Shown here: positions 1-10,224 of the stretch, in pieces | How the letters are laid out: every line of letters begins with the position of its first letter | Numbering within the stretch: position 1 is the stretch's first letter | Source of the DNA: Armigeres subalbatus | Lineage: Eukaryota > Arthropoda > Insecta > Diptera > Culicidae | NCBI RefSeq assembly: GCF_024139115.2 | Contig: NC_085141.1 | Location: 30,395,242-30,459,241, forward strand | Length of the DNA: 64,000 nucleotides | Reading direction: 5' to 3' | Position numbers and translations under genes: made by a program | Notes under the pieces: model-generated | Databases searched by the model: none | What the model was told of the DNA's origin: nothing | The model's input: only the letters and a program-made list of their open reading frames with translations

Positions 1-1690
1 TTATTGTAAAATTTTCGCGGTTGTAAAAGATCTTTATTGTACTTACATTAAAAGTACAATAGATTTAAATGTTACCCATACATTCTATTATATTTTTATT
101 GTTCGCTTATGTTTAGTATTGCTCATCCAAAAACTGAACAAATTATAAAAGTATTCTGTCTGGATGATCAGGAAATCAGTCCTTAAAAAAATAATATAAT
201 TTTGGAATATTTCATTGATTTATTATATTGATGAAATTACAATTGAAAACAATAAAATAACAATAGCTTTGCTTATCAAATGAAACAAAACATTATCCCG
301 TTTCTCAAGTATTTATTTTTATATTGCAGGTCTAGAAATGTTATGTAATAAAAATTTGAATTAAAAAATAAAGGGAACCAAAACTTTTGCTAATCATTTC
401 ACTCGGAGAATGGATGGATTAATTTGAGCGTGTACAGTTTTGTTTATAATTGAAGAAGAAGAAGATGGTGAAAAAAAGTGTCCTTTTCATTTCTGTTTCT
501 GGTGCTGGGCAAGCGGTAGTTTACTGGCTTCTGAATCGAGGTATTTTAAGTGTTATACAACAAAAGTTCAATGTACAGTCGCGGTTCGCTGCTTGGGTCA
601 CAACCTGGACCCAACTATTTCTATTCAACGAAATCTGTTTTTTAGTTAGTTGGGTCAACTGACACCAATTTGAACTCGTGCATTCCAATTTGAACATCAC
701 AAATGATGTCCATAATGACGTCAAAACCCATTTTCGGCGTTTGCATTGAATTTTTTGCCATGGTCCAACCAGCGAAGGCCAAAATGACCCATGTATTAAA
801 AGCCAACCAGCGAATCACGACTGTAATGCACGCAGTGGTTCATCCCGATCAACAAAAAAAATTAAGTCTTGTCATCATAACACCTGATGATTTTGAAATC
901 TTTAAAGTACCTTTAAGAGCTTATGATAAAATATTGCTGCTCGCTGCCTTCACTGATTCAAGACCGTTCAGTGGCTATCTTTGGCCAATCACACAAACGG
1001 GAGGTAATTTTTTTCTTTTCTTCTCGACGTACACTTTCTAATAAAACTGATATTCTTTTATAATTTACATTTTTCACAGGTTTATATTTATATTCAACTT
1101 CGATCCACCTATGCAAGGAAAAATAAGCCATTGAAGATAAATCGAATCCCCTTCTCTAGTAGCAGCAGTTACGGCGTATTTAACGAGTATAGCGGACTGC
1201 GTCATTGCCGACTTTCAGCGTTTATGCACCCGTGTCAAAGTAACAGCAAAGCAAGTTAGAATGAGTAAAAATTAAGTCTGAACTTAATTAAAATTAAATT
1301 GGAAATAAAATAATTTGAAAAACAATTAATTGTATTGTATTTTTGTTGTAATATTGGAGTATAATGTATTCTAAATCCTGTTGTTTTTCTACTGTAAAAC
1401 AATAGAAAAAGTAATTGAAAACATTTAGAACACAATGTTTTCTATTGTTTTGTCGCTCGAAATCATCCCATTGAAGAACCGTAAAATCAATTGTTTTGCT
1501 CCGAATTTTGTATGGAAAATTTTCGATTTTTTATTGTAAAGATACATAACAACCCCTTTTTTATTGTAAAAGTACCATTTACCATTTATTTTATCGTGGA
1601 AAACCATTATTTTTCATGTGATTTTATTGTTTAAATTCCATTATATTCAATGGTGAAAATTATGTTTTGAATGGTGGTGTAACAATAAAA
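1..1690. mobile_element. AT-rich insertion-like segment truncating the gypsy element
   Basis: No convincing gene is visible. The heptamer TTATTGT recurs in both orientations (for example at 1, 34 and 1560, and as ACAATAA near 1683), as in the subterminal repeats of non-autonomous DNA transposons. The pol frame of the neighbouring retrotransposon runs into this segment near 1690 without reaching a polypurine tract or 3' LTR, so I infer an insertion whose left end is at or before position 1. An open frame at 703-1041 has no recognisable domain. The family is unknown. Confidence 0.35.
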
Positions 1691-3953
1691 TGTATGATAT
1701 TTTAATGATATTTTTTATCCGGGTAGGGTATATTATACCATCAGGTTTGTTCGTTTCTTGTGCGCACAAATCAGTCACACCCACCGGAATGCGTTGTAGA
1801 TGGGTCACATGTCTTCGGTATTTAACACCAGATTCTGAAGCAACTATCACATCCCCGCCCTTTCGTTTGATTACTTTGAATGCTTCGGAATCAAAAGTTG
1901 GTGTTAACTTATTCGTTTTAGTCATTTTCTTCAGCAAAACGTTGTCGCCTTCCGAGATAAGATTCGGTTTAGCATTCCGTCGTTCATCTGCGTACAGCTT
2001 ACCTCTTTCTTTCATGGCTTTGTCTTGATCTATCAACTCTTCATCGACATCTTTAGGCTGATAGATAGACGGGAGTTTATCACGAATATTATACCCGAAC
2101 ATCAGTTCTGAGGGTGTTTTCTTTGTCGTCGAGTGGGGAGATGAGCGATACATTAGTAGGTATTTGTTCAATTCTTCGATCCAGTCACCGTTCATTGTTT
2201 GATTGATCGTTAATCTTTTCAAAATAGAACGGTTTTGTCGCTCAACTTCACCGTTCTGTTGGGGCCAGTATGGTGTAGTGCTGATCAGCTTTATATTGCT
2301 AGATTTGCAATACGTCCGAAACTCCTCGCTAGAAAACTGTGGACCATTATCAGCAGTAATTGACAAAGGTAGGCCAAACCTTGCGAAAATTGATTCCAAA
2401 CGCCGTATGGTTTCTCTGGAGTCCGTTTTTTTCATAATTTCAATCTCAATGTAGCGACTGAAATAATCGACTACTACGAATAAGTAGTGACATGACGGAA
2501 GAGGACCAAGGAAATCAATAGCCAAGTGTTCCCATGGGCCTGAGGGAAGCTCTCTACGTTTCATCGGTTCGGGCGCAGAAGGAGCTGCAACCAGCATGCA
2601 TCCACGGCAGTTTTTAATATACTGCTCAACCTGTGCATCCAATTTCGGCCACCAGACTTTCGCACGCAATCTCTGCTTCATGACCGTCATCCCAGGATGG
2701 CCCTCGTGCGCTAGGTCCAACGTCTGCTTTCTCAACAGTTCCGGAATCACTATTCTAGTTCCTCGCAATAAAATCTTTCCTGCAAAGCAGAGTTCTGTGG
2801 CGAACAATTTGAACGGTAATGAGTCACCTGACCACTCGCCTTGATCCAAAGCTATACGAACTGATTGAATCGACTTATCTGCAGCAGATGCTTCTTCGAT
2901 TTCTGTTATTTTTAGCGCTACTGGTGTTGCATTTGATGCTACCCAATGTACATAATGTTCCACACATTCATCAAACGTCATTCCAGTAGCACTCGTAGTA
3001 ATGGCCAATCGGGATAGCGAGTCAGCAATATTCATTTTTCCTGGTCTGAAGATTACTTTTGCTTTGTACGCTTGTAATCGAACAACCCACCTCTCTATCC
3101 TGGCACATGGCTTTGATCGAGGCTTAAATATCGCTTCCAAGGGTTTATGGTCTGTAATCAGTTCGAATTCTCGGCCAAACAGGTAAAAGTGAAATCGTTC
3201 CACTGCCCATACAAGCGCCAAAGCCTCTGTTTCAATTTGGGCATAACGCTTTTCTACATCGGATAAGCTCTTGCTAGCGTAAGCAATTATCCTTGGCCCA
3301 TGTTCATTCACCTGAATAAGCACAGCCCCTAAGCCAACTGGGCTTGCATCGGCTATCAGTTGCGTACGATCATCAATGTCATAGTAACCCAGTGTTTTAG
3401 GGTCCGTCAAATGTTCTTTCAGTTTTGCAAACGCTTTTTGCTGTGTGGTTCCCCATTCAAATTTCCGTCCTTGATTCGTCAGTAGTCGCAGTGGATACGT
3501 TAGAGTAGCCAAATCGGGAAGAAACTTGCCGACAAAATTAACCAAACCGAGAAAACTTCTTACTTCTTCTCCATTTCTCGGTGCTCTGAAATTTTGTATT
3601 GATTCAAGTTTATCTTTATCAGGCTTAATTCCATCCGCTGACAACGTGTGACCTAGGAAGTTCATTTCGGTTACTCCATAAACGCATTTTTCCTCGTTTA
3701 GTGCTACATTCCATTCTTTTAGTTTGAGAAGAACTTTTTCTAATCTCATATTGTGCTCCTCATGATCAGACCCGTACACAATAGCATCATCAATGTACAC
3801 CATGCACCCATCGCATCCGCTCAGAACCTGTTCCATTGCCTTTTGGAACAATTCTGGCGCGCAGTTGATCCCAAACATAAGTCGGGTGTATCGAAACAAT
3901 CCTCTGCGCGTAACAAAAGTTGTAATCTCCCTCGACTTTTCCGATATTTCAAC
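1647..3953 (-). CDS. pol: Pol exon 2: RT (catalytic), RNase H, integrase, element A
   Basis: Counting from the methionine at 3899, the catalytic YIDD box is at residues 35-38, inside LMFGINCAPELFQ...YIDDAIVYG. An RNase H domain follows: ADASPVGLGAVLIQ, ETEALALVWAVERF, ITDHKPL. Integrase has an HHCC zinc finger (HEGHPG...CRGC) and DDE-type core motifs (AIDFLGPL, TADNGPQF, QNGEVERQNR). The C-terminal tail beyond the chromodomain-free IN end (TRIKNI...) runs into the inserted AT-rich DNA, so the stop at 1647 is probably not native. Confidence 0.9.
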   Translation of the reverse strand, partial: VEISEKSREITTFVTRRGLFRYTRLMFGINCAPELFQKAMEQVLSGCDGCMVYIDDAIVYGSDHEEHNMRLEKVLLKLKEWNVALNEEKCVYGVTEMNFLGHTLSADGIKPDKDKLESIQNFRAPRNGEEVRSFLGLVNFVGKFLPDLATLTYPLRLLTNQGRKFEWGTTQQKAFAKLKEHLTDPKTLGYYDIDDRTQLIADASPVGLGAVLIQVNEHGPRIIAYASKSLSDVEKRYAQIETEALALVWAVERFHFYLFGREFELITDHKPLEAIFKPRSKPCARIERWVVRLQAYKAKVIFRPGKMNIADSLSRLAITTSATGMTFDECVEHYVHWVASNATPVALKITEIEEASAADKSIQSVRIALDQGEWSGDSLPFKLFATELCFAGKILLRGTRIVIPELLRKQTLDLAHEGHPGMTVMKQRLRAKVWWPKLDAQVEQYIKNCRGCMLVAAPSAPEPMKRRELPSGPWEHLAIDFLGPLPSCHYLFVVVDYFSRYIEIEIMKKTDSRETIRRLESIFARFGLPLSITADNGPQFSSEEFRTYCKSSNIKLISTTPYWPQQNGEVERQNRSILKRLTINQTMNGDWIEELNKYLLMYRSSPHSTTKKTPSELMFGYNIRDKLPSIYQPKDVDEELIDQDKAMKERGKLYADERRNAKPNLISEGDNVLLKKMTKTNKLTPTFDSEAFKVIKRKGGDVIVASESGVKYRRHVTHLQRIPVGVTDLCAQETNKPDGIIYPTRIKNIIKISYILLLHHHSKHNFHH

Positions 3954-4086
3954 CTAAAATAAAACTCTTGTTTATTTTTTTTTCCATCAGAATCTATGTT
4001 GTTTATTAAGTCATCAAAAATTGAAAGTTCAAAGCATAAAAATTAGGTCCGAATGTTCGAAAATAAAAATTGATCCATCAGCCTAC
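3954..4086 (-). other. Candidate 133-nt spliceosomal intron inside the RT domain
   Basis: On the minus strand the segment starts GTAGGC and ends TTTTATTTTAG. A CTGAT branch-like motif lies roughly 33 nt before the AG. It is AT-rich, and 133 nt breaks the frame. Removing it joins two RT blocks in phase 0 with no missing or extra residue (AFHQ, then VEIS). The donor is weaker than consensus (GTAGGC). An inverted repeat TCCATCAG/CTGATGGA spans the donor. A small insertion mimicking an intron is the alternative. Confidence 0.65.
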
Positions 4087-4437
4087 CTGATGGAAAGCGT
4101 GCTTCACATCGATCCGAGAGAAAACTTTCGCTTTTGCCAGTTGAGGAAGAAAATCCTCGAAAGTCGGTAAGGGGTGATTCTCTCTCTCTACCGCCTCGTT
4201 GGCACGTCGCATATCCACACAAATTCGAATGTCGTCTCCTTTGGGAACCACGACCACCGGGGAGACCCATTTGGATGGTTCATTCACTGGTTCGATAACG
4301 CCTTGGCTGAGTAACTCGTCAATTTTCTTATCAACTCTTTCTTCCAATGCCACTGGTATGCGTCTGTACGGTTGTACAACAGGTGCAACATCGGCCTTGA
4401 TGGGAATGTCTACCACAATTCCCTTGATAGTACCCAA
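4087..4437 (-). CDS. pol: Pol exon 1: N-terminal reverse transcriptase, element A
   Basis: This is the start of the RT domain: the approach segment with PYRRIPVALEERVDKK, then WVSPVVVVPKGDDIRICVD, then FSRIDVKHAFHQ. The last of these carries the first catalytic aspartate (SRIDV). It is in the -1 register relative to gag. No canonical slippery heptamer was recognised, so either unusual frameshifting or a one-base change is possible. The coding match stops exactly after AFHQ at 4087, at CAG|GT. The next expected RT residues resume at 3953. Confidence 0.8.
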
Positions 4438-5762
4438 GTGCTTGCATTCAGCTTTATTTCGTTCACAGGAATATTAATTTTTAGAACCCCCATTGATGTT
4501 GCAGTGTCGCGACCGATAAGGATTTTGCCGTGACCTTCTATTACGTAGAACTCTGCCAGTCCAGTTACGTTGCATAGCTTGATCATTGCTGTAAATACGC
4601 CCAGTAGTGCCAGGGGTTGACCTCCATAGGCCTTGAAGGATTTCGATGTTTCTCGTCGTTGATTTGACACTCTCACTTTGTTGGTTTTCAGTGTTTCCCA
4701 ATCTTTTTGGCTCAACAAATTGTATTTGGAACCGGAGTCGATCACTGCATGAACAAGTACTCCTCCGATCTCACACTGGATTTCACCGTCACTGTCGCTA
4801 GTGGTTACATTGAACACGTATTCTATTTTCTCGTCAGTTATTTGTTTCACAGTGTTTGAGTCATCATCGGAACGACTTTGTTCGGCAGTTTTGTTGTCTC
4901 TGTCGTCCCGCCGATTTCCAATCCATCGGTAGCTATTTGCTCTTATCAAATTCTTGTTTCTGCGGCACTTTCTGGCAAAATGGTCTTTGCCTCCACATCG
5001 GTTGCATGCCTTTCCTTTGGCAGGGCAATTCGCATCTCTTGCTAGATGTCCACTGTATCCACAACGATGACATTCAAACTGCACCATTTCAGCATGCCGT
5101 TTACGCATGGCAAAAGATCGCTTTGCATCAATTTTGTTGACTTCGCTGATGTTTGGTTTCGAAATTTCATTAACAGCAAAAGATTTCTCCTGCTGTGCAA
5201 CGGTTTCGAAAATTTTTGCAATGCTCAAAATTTCCTCCAGACTCGCATCACCTCGCTTTAATAGATCCCGGCGCAGCGCAGCCGATTGGCAGTTCTGTAT
5301 AATTTGGTCTTTTATGTTTTCCTCCGTTCGGTCACCAAATCCGCACCGCTCCGCTTGGACTCTCAATCTGATGGTGAATGCATCAATATTTTCCCCGGAT
5401 CGTTGTCTCATCTGGCGCAGTAAGTGACGTTCATATGTGGTGTTCTCCTTTGGCATAAAAAACTCATTCAATCTGGCGCGTGCTTCCTCATAGTTTGTCA
5501 TATTCGGTGTGTAATGTTCGATGTTTAGTAGAGGTCCGCGAAATTCGGCACCGGCCAACTCGGGCAATGTATAGAAAAGTTGTTGGATGCTCGAACCGGC
5601 GAAGTGTAGCAATAAATCTCTCTTCCAGTCTTCATCGTCTACCCGACTAGCTCGAATCATTGTTTCGAACGATCTGAGCCACTTGCTCCATTCAACACCG
5701 ACATCGTCGGTATGAGCAGTATAATCGAACGGCTGCATCTGCAGTCCCAACGACCGAATCAT
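4410..5762 (-). CDS. gag: Gag-protease polyprotein of gypsy element A
   Basis: The 450-residue frame has a gag matrix/capsid-like N-terminal half. Two zinc knuckles follow at about residues 229-267: CHRCGYSGH...C, then CNRCGGKDHFARKC. A retroviral-type aspartic protease comes next with the DSGSKYNLL active site near residue 343 and the flap-like IGRDTATSMG near 418. Knuckles bind the genomic RNA, and the protease matures the polyprotein. The frame ends at 4410 and overlaps the pol frame, which lies in a different register. No disabling stop or frameshift is seen within it. Confidence 0.88.
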   Translation of the reverse strand: MIRSLGLQMQPFDYTAHTDDVGVEWSKWLRSFETMIRASRVDDEDWKRDLLLHFAGSSIQQLFYTLPELAGAEFRGPLLNIEHYTPNMTNYEEARARLNEFFMPKENTTYERHLLRQMRQRSGENIDAFTIRLRVQAERCGFGDRTEENIKDQIIQNCQSAALRRDLLKRGDASLEEILSIAKIFETVAQQEKSFAVNEISKPNISEVNKIDAKRSFAMRKRHAEMVQFECHRCGYSGHLARDANCPAKGKACNRCGGKDHFARKCRRNKNLIRANSYRWIGNRRDDRDNKTAEQSRSDDDSNTVKQITDEKIEYVFNVTTSDSDGEIQCEIGGVLVHAVIDSGSKYNLLSQKDWETLKTNKVRVSNQRRETSKSFKAYGGQPLALLGVFTAMIKLCNVTGLAEFYVIEGHGKILIGRDTATSMGVLKINIPVNEIKLNASTWVLSRELW

Positions 5763-5764
5763 GT

Positions 5765-6497
5765 CTGCAAACGATACGAACGTAATTACAAAATTAGTGC
5801 ACCATTTTCAGCAATTGCTTGTATTATTTACAGTTTTCGAATGAAATTCTACTAATTACTCGAGTATGCATTTCCTGAATCCTCACATGATTGTATTTGT
5901 CAACATATTTTCTTTAACCGATCTGTCAAAACTCAAAACACAATATATTCGTATAGGTTTGTTTGTGCATATACATATACCATCATCAGATATGATGTAT
6001 TTGAAACATGGTGGCCAGTGTGTGTGCATAGATATCAGTAGTTTCTCTCAGTTCACACATACTTTGGTTTGTTCTCTAATGGTTCTTCTCCTCTACACCA
6101 ATACTAACTCACATCAAGTGCAATACTACTATTCAGTTTGATTTTCACCGATACAAATGAGGTTTGTTTTTCAGCATATAAGCATCGAAAACTTTTCCAG
6201 ATTGAAAACAGATTTTTCTAACCGCATTTAAGCGACAACATGTCCTCCTTTTTTTTTGACCTGCTCTTTCGCAGAATGAAATCAGACATTCCTAACCGCA
6301 TTTAAGCGACTGATTAATTTCAAAACATCCTCCATTTTTTCAGCTCTTTCGCAAAATTAAATCAAACATTCCGAACCGCATTTAAGCGACTAATTTTTAG
6401 AGTGAAATCAGACAGACTGAGACCCTTGCTGAGACCGCATTTAAGCCACAGAACAACTTTTAATTGCCTTTCCGTAGTCATACCTCCAGATACTTAC
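5765..6497 (-). other. Candidate leader intron of gypsy element A
   Basis: The 733-nt stretch has a near-perfect donor GTAAGTAT, an acceptor TTTGCAG, and a CTAAT branch-like motif roughly 30 nt before the acceptor. It has no coding signal and contains four copies of ACCGCATTTAAGCGAC (see the repeat entry). Spliced leaders are known in some LTR elements, so this is plausible but unproven. Confidence 0.5.
6221..6449. repeat. Four spaced copies of a 16-bp motif in the gypsy A leader
   Basis: ACCGCATTTAAGCGAC occurs at 6221, 6295 and 6375, and with one change (AAGCCAC) at 6434. At least two copies are preceded by a similar GAAATCAGACATT-like stretch. Spacings are 74, 80 and 59 bp, so these are degenerate tandem units of about 60-80 bp. 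Clustered short repeats in LTR-element leaders can be protein-binding or insulator-like sites. No function is shown here. Confidence 0.7.
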
Positions 6498-6513
6498 CAA
6501 ATGAATTCGCCAT
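6498..6513 (-). CDS. Possible first coding exon of gag (element A)
   Basis: Just after the PBS an ATG at 6513 opens a frame of five codons plus one base (MANSF). It ends at a strong donor (G|GTAAGTA, GT at 6497-6496). Joining to the acceptor at 5766-5765 keeps the gag frame and adds a short N-terminus. Without splicing, gag could start at the ATG at 5762. The exon is inferred from splice signals and frame only. Confidence 0.45.
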
Positions 6514-6514
6514 T

Positions 6515-6532
6515 TTTGGTTCCTCGTCGCCA
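6515..6532 (-). promoter_or_regulatory. Primer-binding site of gypsy element A
   Basis: Three bases inside the LTR the minus strand reads TGGCGACGAGGAACC. This is the usual TGG-initial tRNA-primed start of reverse transcription, and the TGGCGACGAGG form is common in insect gypsy elements. The priming tRNA was not identified. Confidence 0.7.
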
Positions 6533-6535
6533 AAA

Positions 6536-6735
6536 TGTAGTATCGACGCTTGAAAGGAAACACGTTGTCTCTGATTGCCAGTCTCAATACTAATGAGGTT
6601 TATTCTCTGCTTCGTATCGTACATGTTATGAGTAAAGCTTTTACAGTCGTGAGCTATATGTGAAAGCTCTCACGACCCTTGTTACCAAGGTTTATCTATT
6701 AATAGGTATCATTAGAAATAACAGTAGATACTACA
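6536..6735 (-). repeat. 5' LTR of gypsy element A
   Basis: The 200-bp block begins and ends with the inverted pair TGTAGTATC / GATACTACA, giving the TG...CA ends of an LTR. It abuts a primer-binding site on its inner side. No second copy was found, so the boundary rests on the terminal inverted repeat and the adjacent PBS. The target duplication cannot be tested because the other end is missing. Confidence 0.75.
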
Positions 6736-8160
6736 CTATCAATCTGTCAAAACTCAAATGGGTCGGCTTTGGACTAAAATTTTAACCACGATGGGAAAAT
6801 AACCATCGAACTGTCAAATTTTAACTAAAAGTTAAACGAATTGCTGGAATGGTTCACAGCCTTAACAACAAAACGATCTGGTTCAATGACAGTTACACGA
6901 CTAATATATTTTGCGGACTATTAATAGTCAAACACACACTTATTGCAGAACTTATACGTTTATCGCATTTTTATAATTGGAGGATATAATTCCTAATTTT
7001 TGTGTTGAATCGCAACGGAACAAAACTAAGTATAAACCTCGGTTTAAACCATACGTAACTATAACATAGTCATATTCCACATTATTGCTACATTAGTTAT
7101 AAATTTTTTACAGTTAGTTACCATTCGATTCGAAAAAATGGATGATAAGGGTGAAATCAGGAGTGATTCAGTCTCATTCTAAATTTTCGACCACTATTCT
7201 AGTTTGAATCTGGAGCAAAATAGAACAAACTCGCTGGCTTCCCCAGCAGTGTTCTATTCATGTTTTTCAAATTTTCAATTAATTGAAATCATTATGTTAC
7301 TGCCAAGAAAGGTGCCGGAATTGCAAAGTGGATTGATCCGTAGATAAAATGACGCATCCATACACCAAAACAATTGAAAAATATTTGAATCTCGTGATTC
7401 AATCGTGGTTCAAATCTGCAGAAAATAGAACGGAGCGTTATACCAGTTTTATTTTTTGACAGTTGACTGGTATAAAACTGAATCTAGAACAGCTGCTGGG
7501 AAAATTAATGTTTCAGATTCATATTCAAACTGACAGCCCCGAACGATTTGAATCACTGCTGATTTTACTCTAAGGCATTATAAAGAAACAATGAATTATG
7601 ACATATCAACACATGGTATCATAGATTAAACGTGATATACTATTAATTCTAGATGAACTTAAAGTTACATTATACTTGAACAGTGATGTAAATAGTAACA
7701 GCATTCCTTAATGCAGCTAAATAGTAACAGCAATACTGTGAATTGTATTTAATTATGCGGGTGGTGCCACTCCATACCACATAAGCAGCTCCGTGCATTG
7801 CCAGTAGTTCACCGGGAATGAGTGCCTATTCGTGCTGAATGCGAGCAATATAGGTACATATCTTCTCCATCGGCTCCTCCAACGACGGCATTCGGAGGAT
7901 TTTTTTCACTAGCAGCAGCAGCAGGAACCTAACAAGCCGCATCGGATGTCGGTCGAATTTGGTAAAAAATCCACGATCCGTTTGCAGCCTGTGCAAACGC
8001 CAAAACATATTTATTTTCGTCGAAATGCGCGATAGAATCCTGTCAAAATATGTGAACATAAACACAAACAACACTCTTCTTTGTTTTTTTATTGTTTTGA
8101 AAAATTTGGATCAGACTGCGGATTCTGGTCCAAAAATGCGAAAAAATGAAACAAAACACG
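6736..8160. other. Gene-free interval with repeat debris
   Basis: No coding region or structured RNA is supported. AT-rich DNA dominates. A short direct repeat AAATAGTAACAGCA occurs twice near 7690-7735. The part around 7160-7560 has the look of an old MITE (paired GATTCA/TGAATC-rich arms), but I could not fix its ends. Confidence 0.5.
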
Positions 8161-8164
8161 GAAG

Positions 8165-8500
8165 AAATAAACTACCCAATAGTGAGTTTAATTCACCCAA
8201 CCTCGAACATCCGTACGGGAAGCCAAAATTGAGTAAGTAGGGTCGAAGTAGTTTGCCTTTACTCCCATGTTAAAAAAAGTACCCAACGGAAAATTTATTT
8301 ACCCAAATGTAAGTTTAATTCACTCAATTTCGACCTCAGGTAATAAAACTCAAAATTGGCTTCCCGTATTGAACTGGCGTCGGTGGATTGTTTGGGTCTT
8401 TTGTTTTTGAGAACAGAAGAAAGAGTGGATGAAAGAGAAGAGAAAAAATAACTCAAAAGTAAGTTTAAAAATACTCAATTTTGGGTACTTTTTTTCTTCC
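8165..8500. repeat. MITE-like repeat with recurrent ACCCAA / TTTAATTCAC modules
   Basis: The modules TACCCAA and AAGTTTAATTCAC(C/T)CAA recur near 8173-8200 and 8280-8325. An inverted form (ACTCAATTTTGGGTA) lies near 8475-8495. This is typical of a degenerate short DNA element or two overlapping copies. No gene is present. Confidence 0.4.
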
Positions 8501-9440
8501 GTGAAGAGTATGGCAGTTTCAATTTTTTGAAACGAAACTGTTCGAAAAATAAATTTAAACCGCTCCGGTGAAAATGGTAAATTTAGATTTGGTCTATTTT
8601 ACTGTCAAAATTTAGAATAGAACGCCACCAGTGAAAACGTCCTACGGATATTTTAGGATATTTTCGTGTAGCATACTGTCAAGATGCTGTCAGAATGACA
8701 AACAAAGAGGAAATAATATCCTTGGTTTTCTTTTGATACTGTTCTACACAATAACCTCTTTAGATTGTTTTTTGACAAACAAGTGCAATAATCGGCACCG
8801 ATGTCCACCTTCGATGTACGTGGGTGAAAATATGTATGTATGTTTGTTGTCGGTGTGCTCGAAGGTAAGTTATTTCAAGTCATTTAGTGATAGACATGGT
8901 GATAGAGACCGTCACTATCACGGCTTGCGATCGACGGATGGCGAGGTTGCCACCTGGAAGTCGATGTTGTGTGTTTTGAAACGCATTGCGCGGTAGCATA
9001 AGTCTGAGCGATCTCAATAGTTCTTATTCCCCCTTATGTTTTGCTCAATTGCGAACGGGGGATGCGGACTAGAGGAAGGATTTGTGAAATACGAAATACT
9101 ATATGACACCCAAGATGACCATATTTCCCACACTACCTAAGAACCTCCTCAAGTATCTTAATGCAGGTTTCCATTAACCCTTTCTCAAGAAAAAAAAAGA
9201 TTCTTGTTTGTTTTTGTGTATCTCTTTTGTATCCTTCTATCACATCGTATAGCCTTTTCACATCTGACTTGACTTGTTAAATTTTGACATGTGCTTGAAA
9301 GAAATATCTGGAAATATAAAGGGTTAGAAACAGATATTAAAGGATAGACGATGAAAGTGCACACTTAGACGTTTAGGGTTAGGCAATTTTTTGGCGTTTT
9401 TGGCGATTTTTTTCAAAAAGGGTGTCGTGCCCCTTGATCG

Positions 9441-9652
9441 TATCACACTTAAAATAAATCGCAGATTTCTGTGAAATTTCACCGAAATCTCAACAGCAGA
9501 ACTATTCGGTAAAAAAATTACAGATTTTTTGGTAGTTTTGACAGTTCAACAAAGGAAAATACCTCAGAAAATCGGTGAGATCGGTGCTGTTGAGATTTCG
9601 GTGAATTGAAGCAGAAATTCACCGAAATCTGTGAAATGATTTAAGTGTGTAC
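9441..9652. mobile_element. MITE with long TIRs (CACACTTAAA...TTTAAGTGTG)
   Basis: The left end (ACACTTAAAATAAAT, then CAGATTTCTGTGAA) is mirrored by the right end (TTCACCGAAATCTGTGAA, then ATGATTTAAGTGTGT). The two arms also share an internal mirror, ATCTCAACAGCA / TGCTGTTGAGAT. At ~210 bp without coding capacity, this is a classic foldback MITE, possibly with a TA target duplication. Confidence 0.65.
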
Positions 9653-9696
9653 CCTACCGGCTTTAGCTACTACTACATGCATGTTTCATGTCCGTT

Positions 9697-10180
9697 TCAT
9701 GTCTTGACATATTTGGTGCGGTGGCGAATCTTTTTCGACCGCAGTTTCTTCTGGAGCCCGTAGTAGGCCCGAATTCCACAGATGATGCGCCTTCGTATTT
9801 CGCGACTAACATTGTTGTCAGCCGTTAGCAAGGATCCGAGGTAGACGAATTCCTCGACCACCTCGAAGGTATCCCTGTCGAGATCTCCGTCTATCGTAAC
9901 ACTGCTTCCCAGGCGGGCCCTGTCACGCTCGGTTCCGCCCACAAGCATGTACATACTTTGTCTTTGACGCATTCACCACCAGTCCAATTTTTGCTGCTTC
10001 ACGTTTCAGGCGGGTGTACAGTTCTGCCACCTTTGCAAATGTTCGGCCGACAATGTTCATGTCATCCGCGAAAATCGTACCCCGGCTGTTACACCCGGCT
10101 CTCCGCATGACACCTTCTAGCGCAATGTTGAACAACAGGCACGAAAGTCCATCACCTTGTCATTGCGAGTCTTGGCACTC
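9697..10180 (-). pseudogene. RTE-like non-LTR reverse transcriptase fragment
   Basis: Two overlapping minus-strand frames carry the palm and thumb of a non-LTR RT: LFNIALEGVMRRAG, ADDMNIVGRTF, LVVNASKTKY, then FEVVEEFVYLGSL and SREIRRR. This wording is typical of the endonuclease-RT proteins that mosquito genomes carry in many copies. Compared with the related copy at 32030-32410, about nine residues just before ADD are missing (GTIF is followed directly by ADD). A frameshift near 9950 splits the frame. It is truncated at both ends. Confidence 0.75.
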
Positions 10181-10224
10181 AAGTGCTGCTGACGCCGATG
10201 GCCCAGGATGATTTCCATCATGTT

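Larger units (their letters stand above)
1690..6735 (-). mobile_element. Ty3/gypsy LTR retrotransposon A, 3'-truncated
   Basis: Order on the minus strand is 5' LTR (6735-6536), primer-binding site, leader, gag with two zinc knuckles, aspartic protease, reverse transcriptase, RNase H and integrase. Protease-RT-RH-IN order defines Ty3/gypsy (Metaviridae-type) elements. The gag and RT wording resembles the Mag/K02A2.6-like group (family recall, not searched). The frames are long and clean apart from two stretches with splice-site borders (5765-6497 and 3954-4086) and a change of frame between protease and RT. The 3' LTR is not in the window. Confidence 0.9.
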
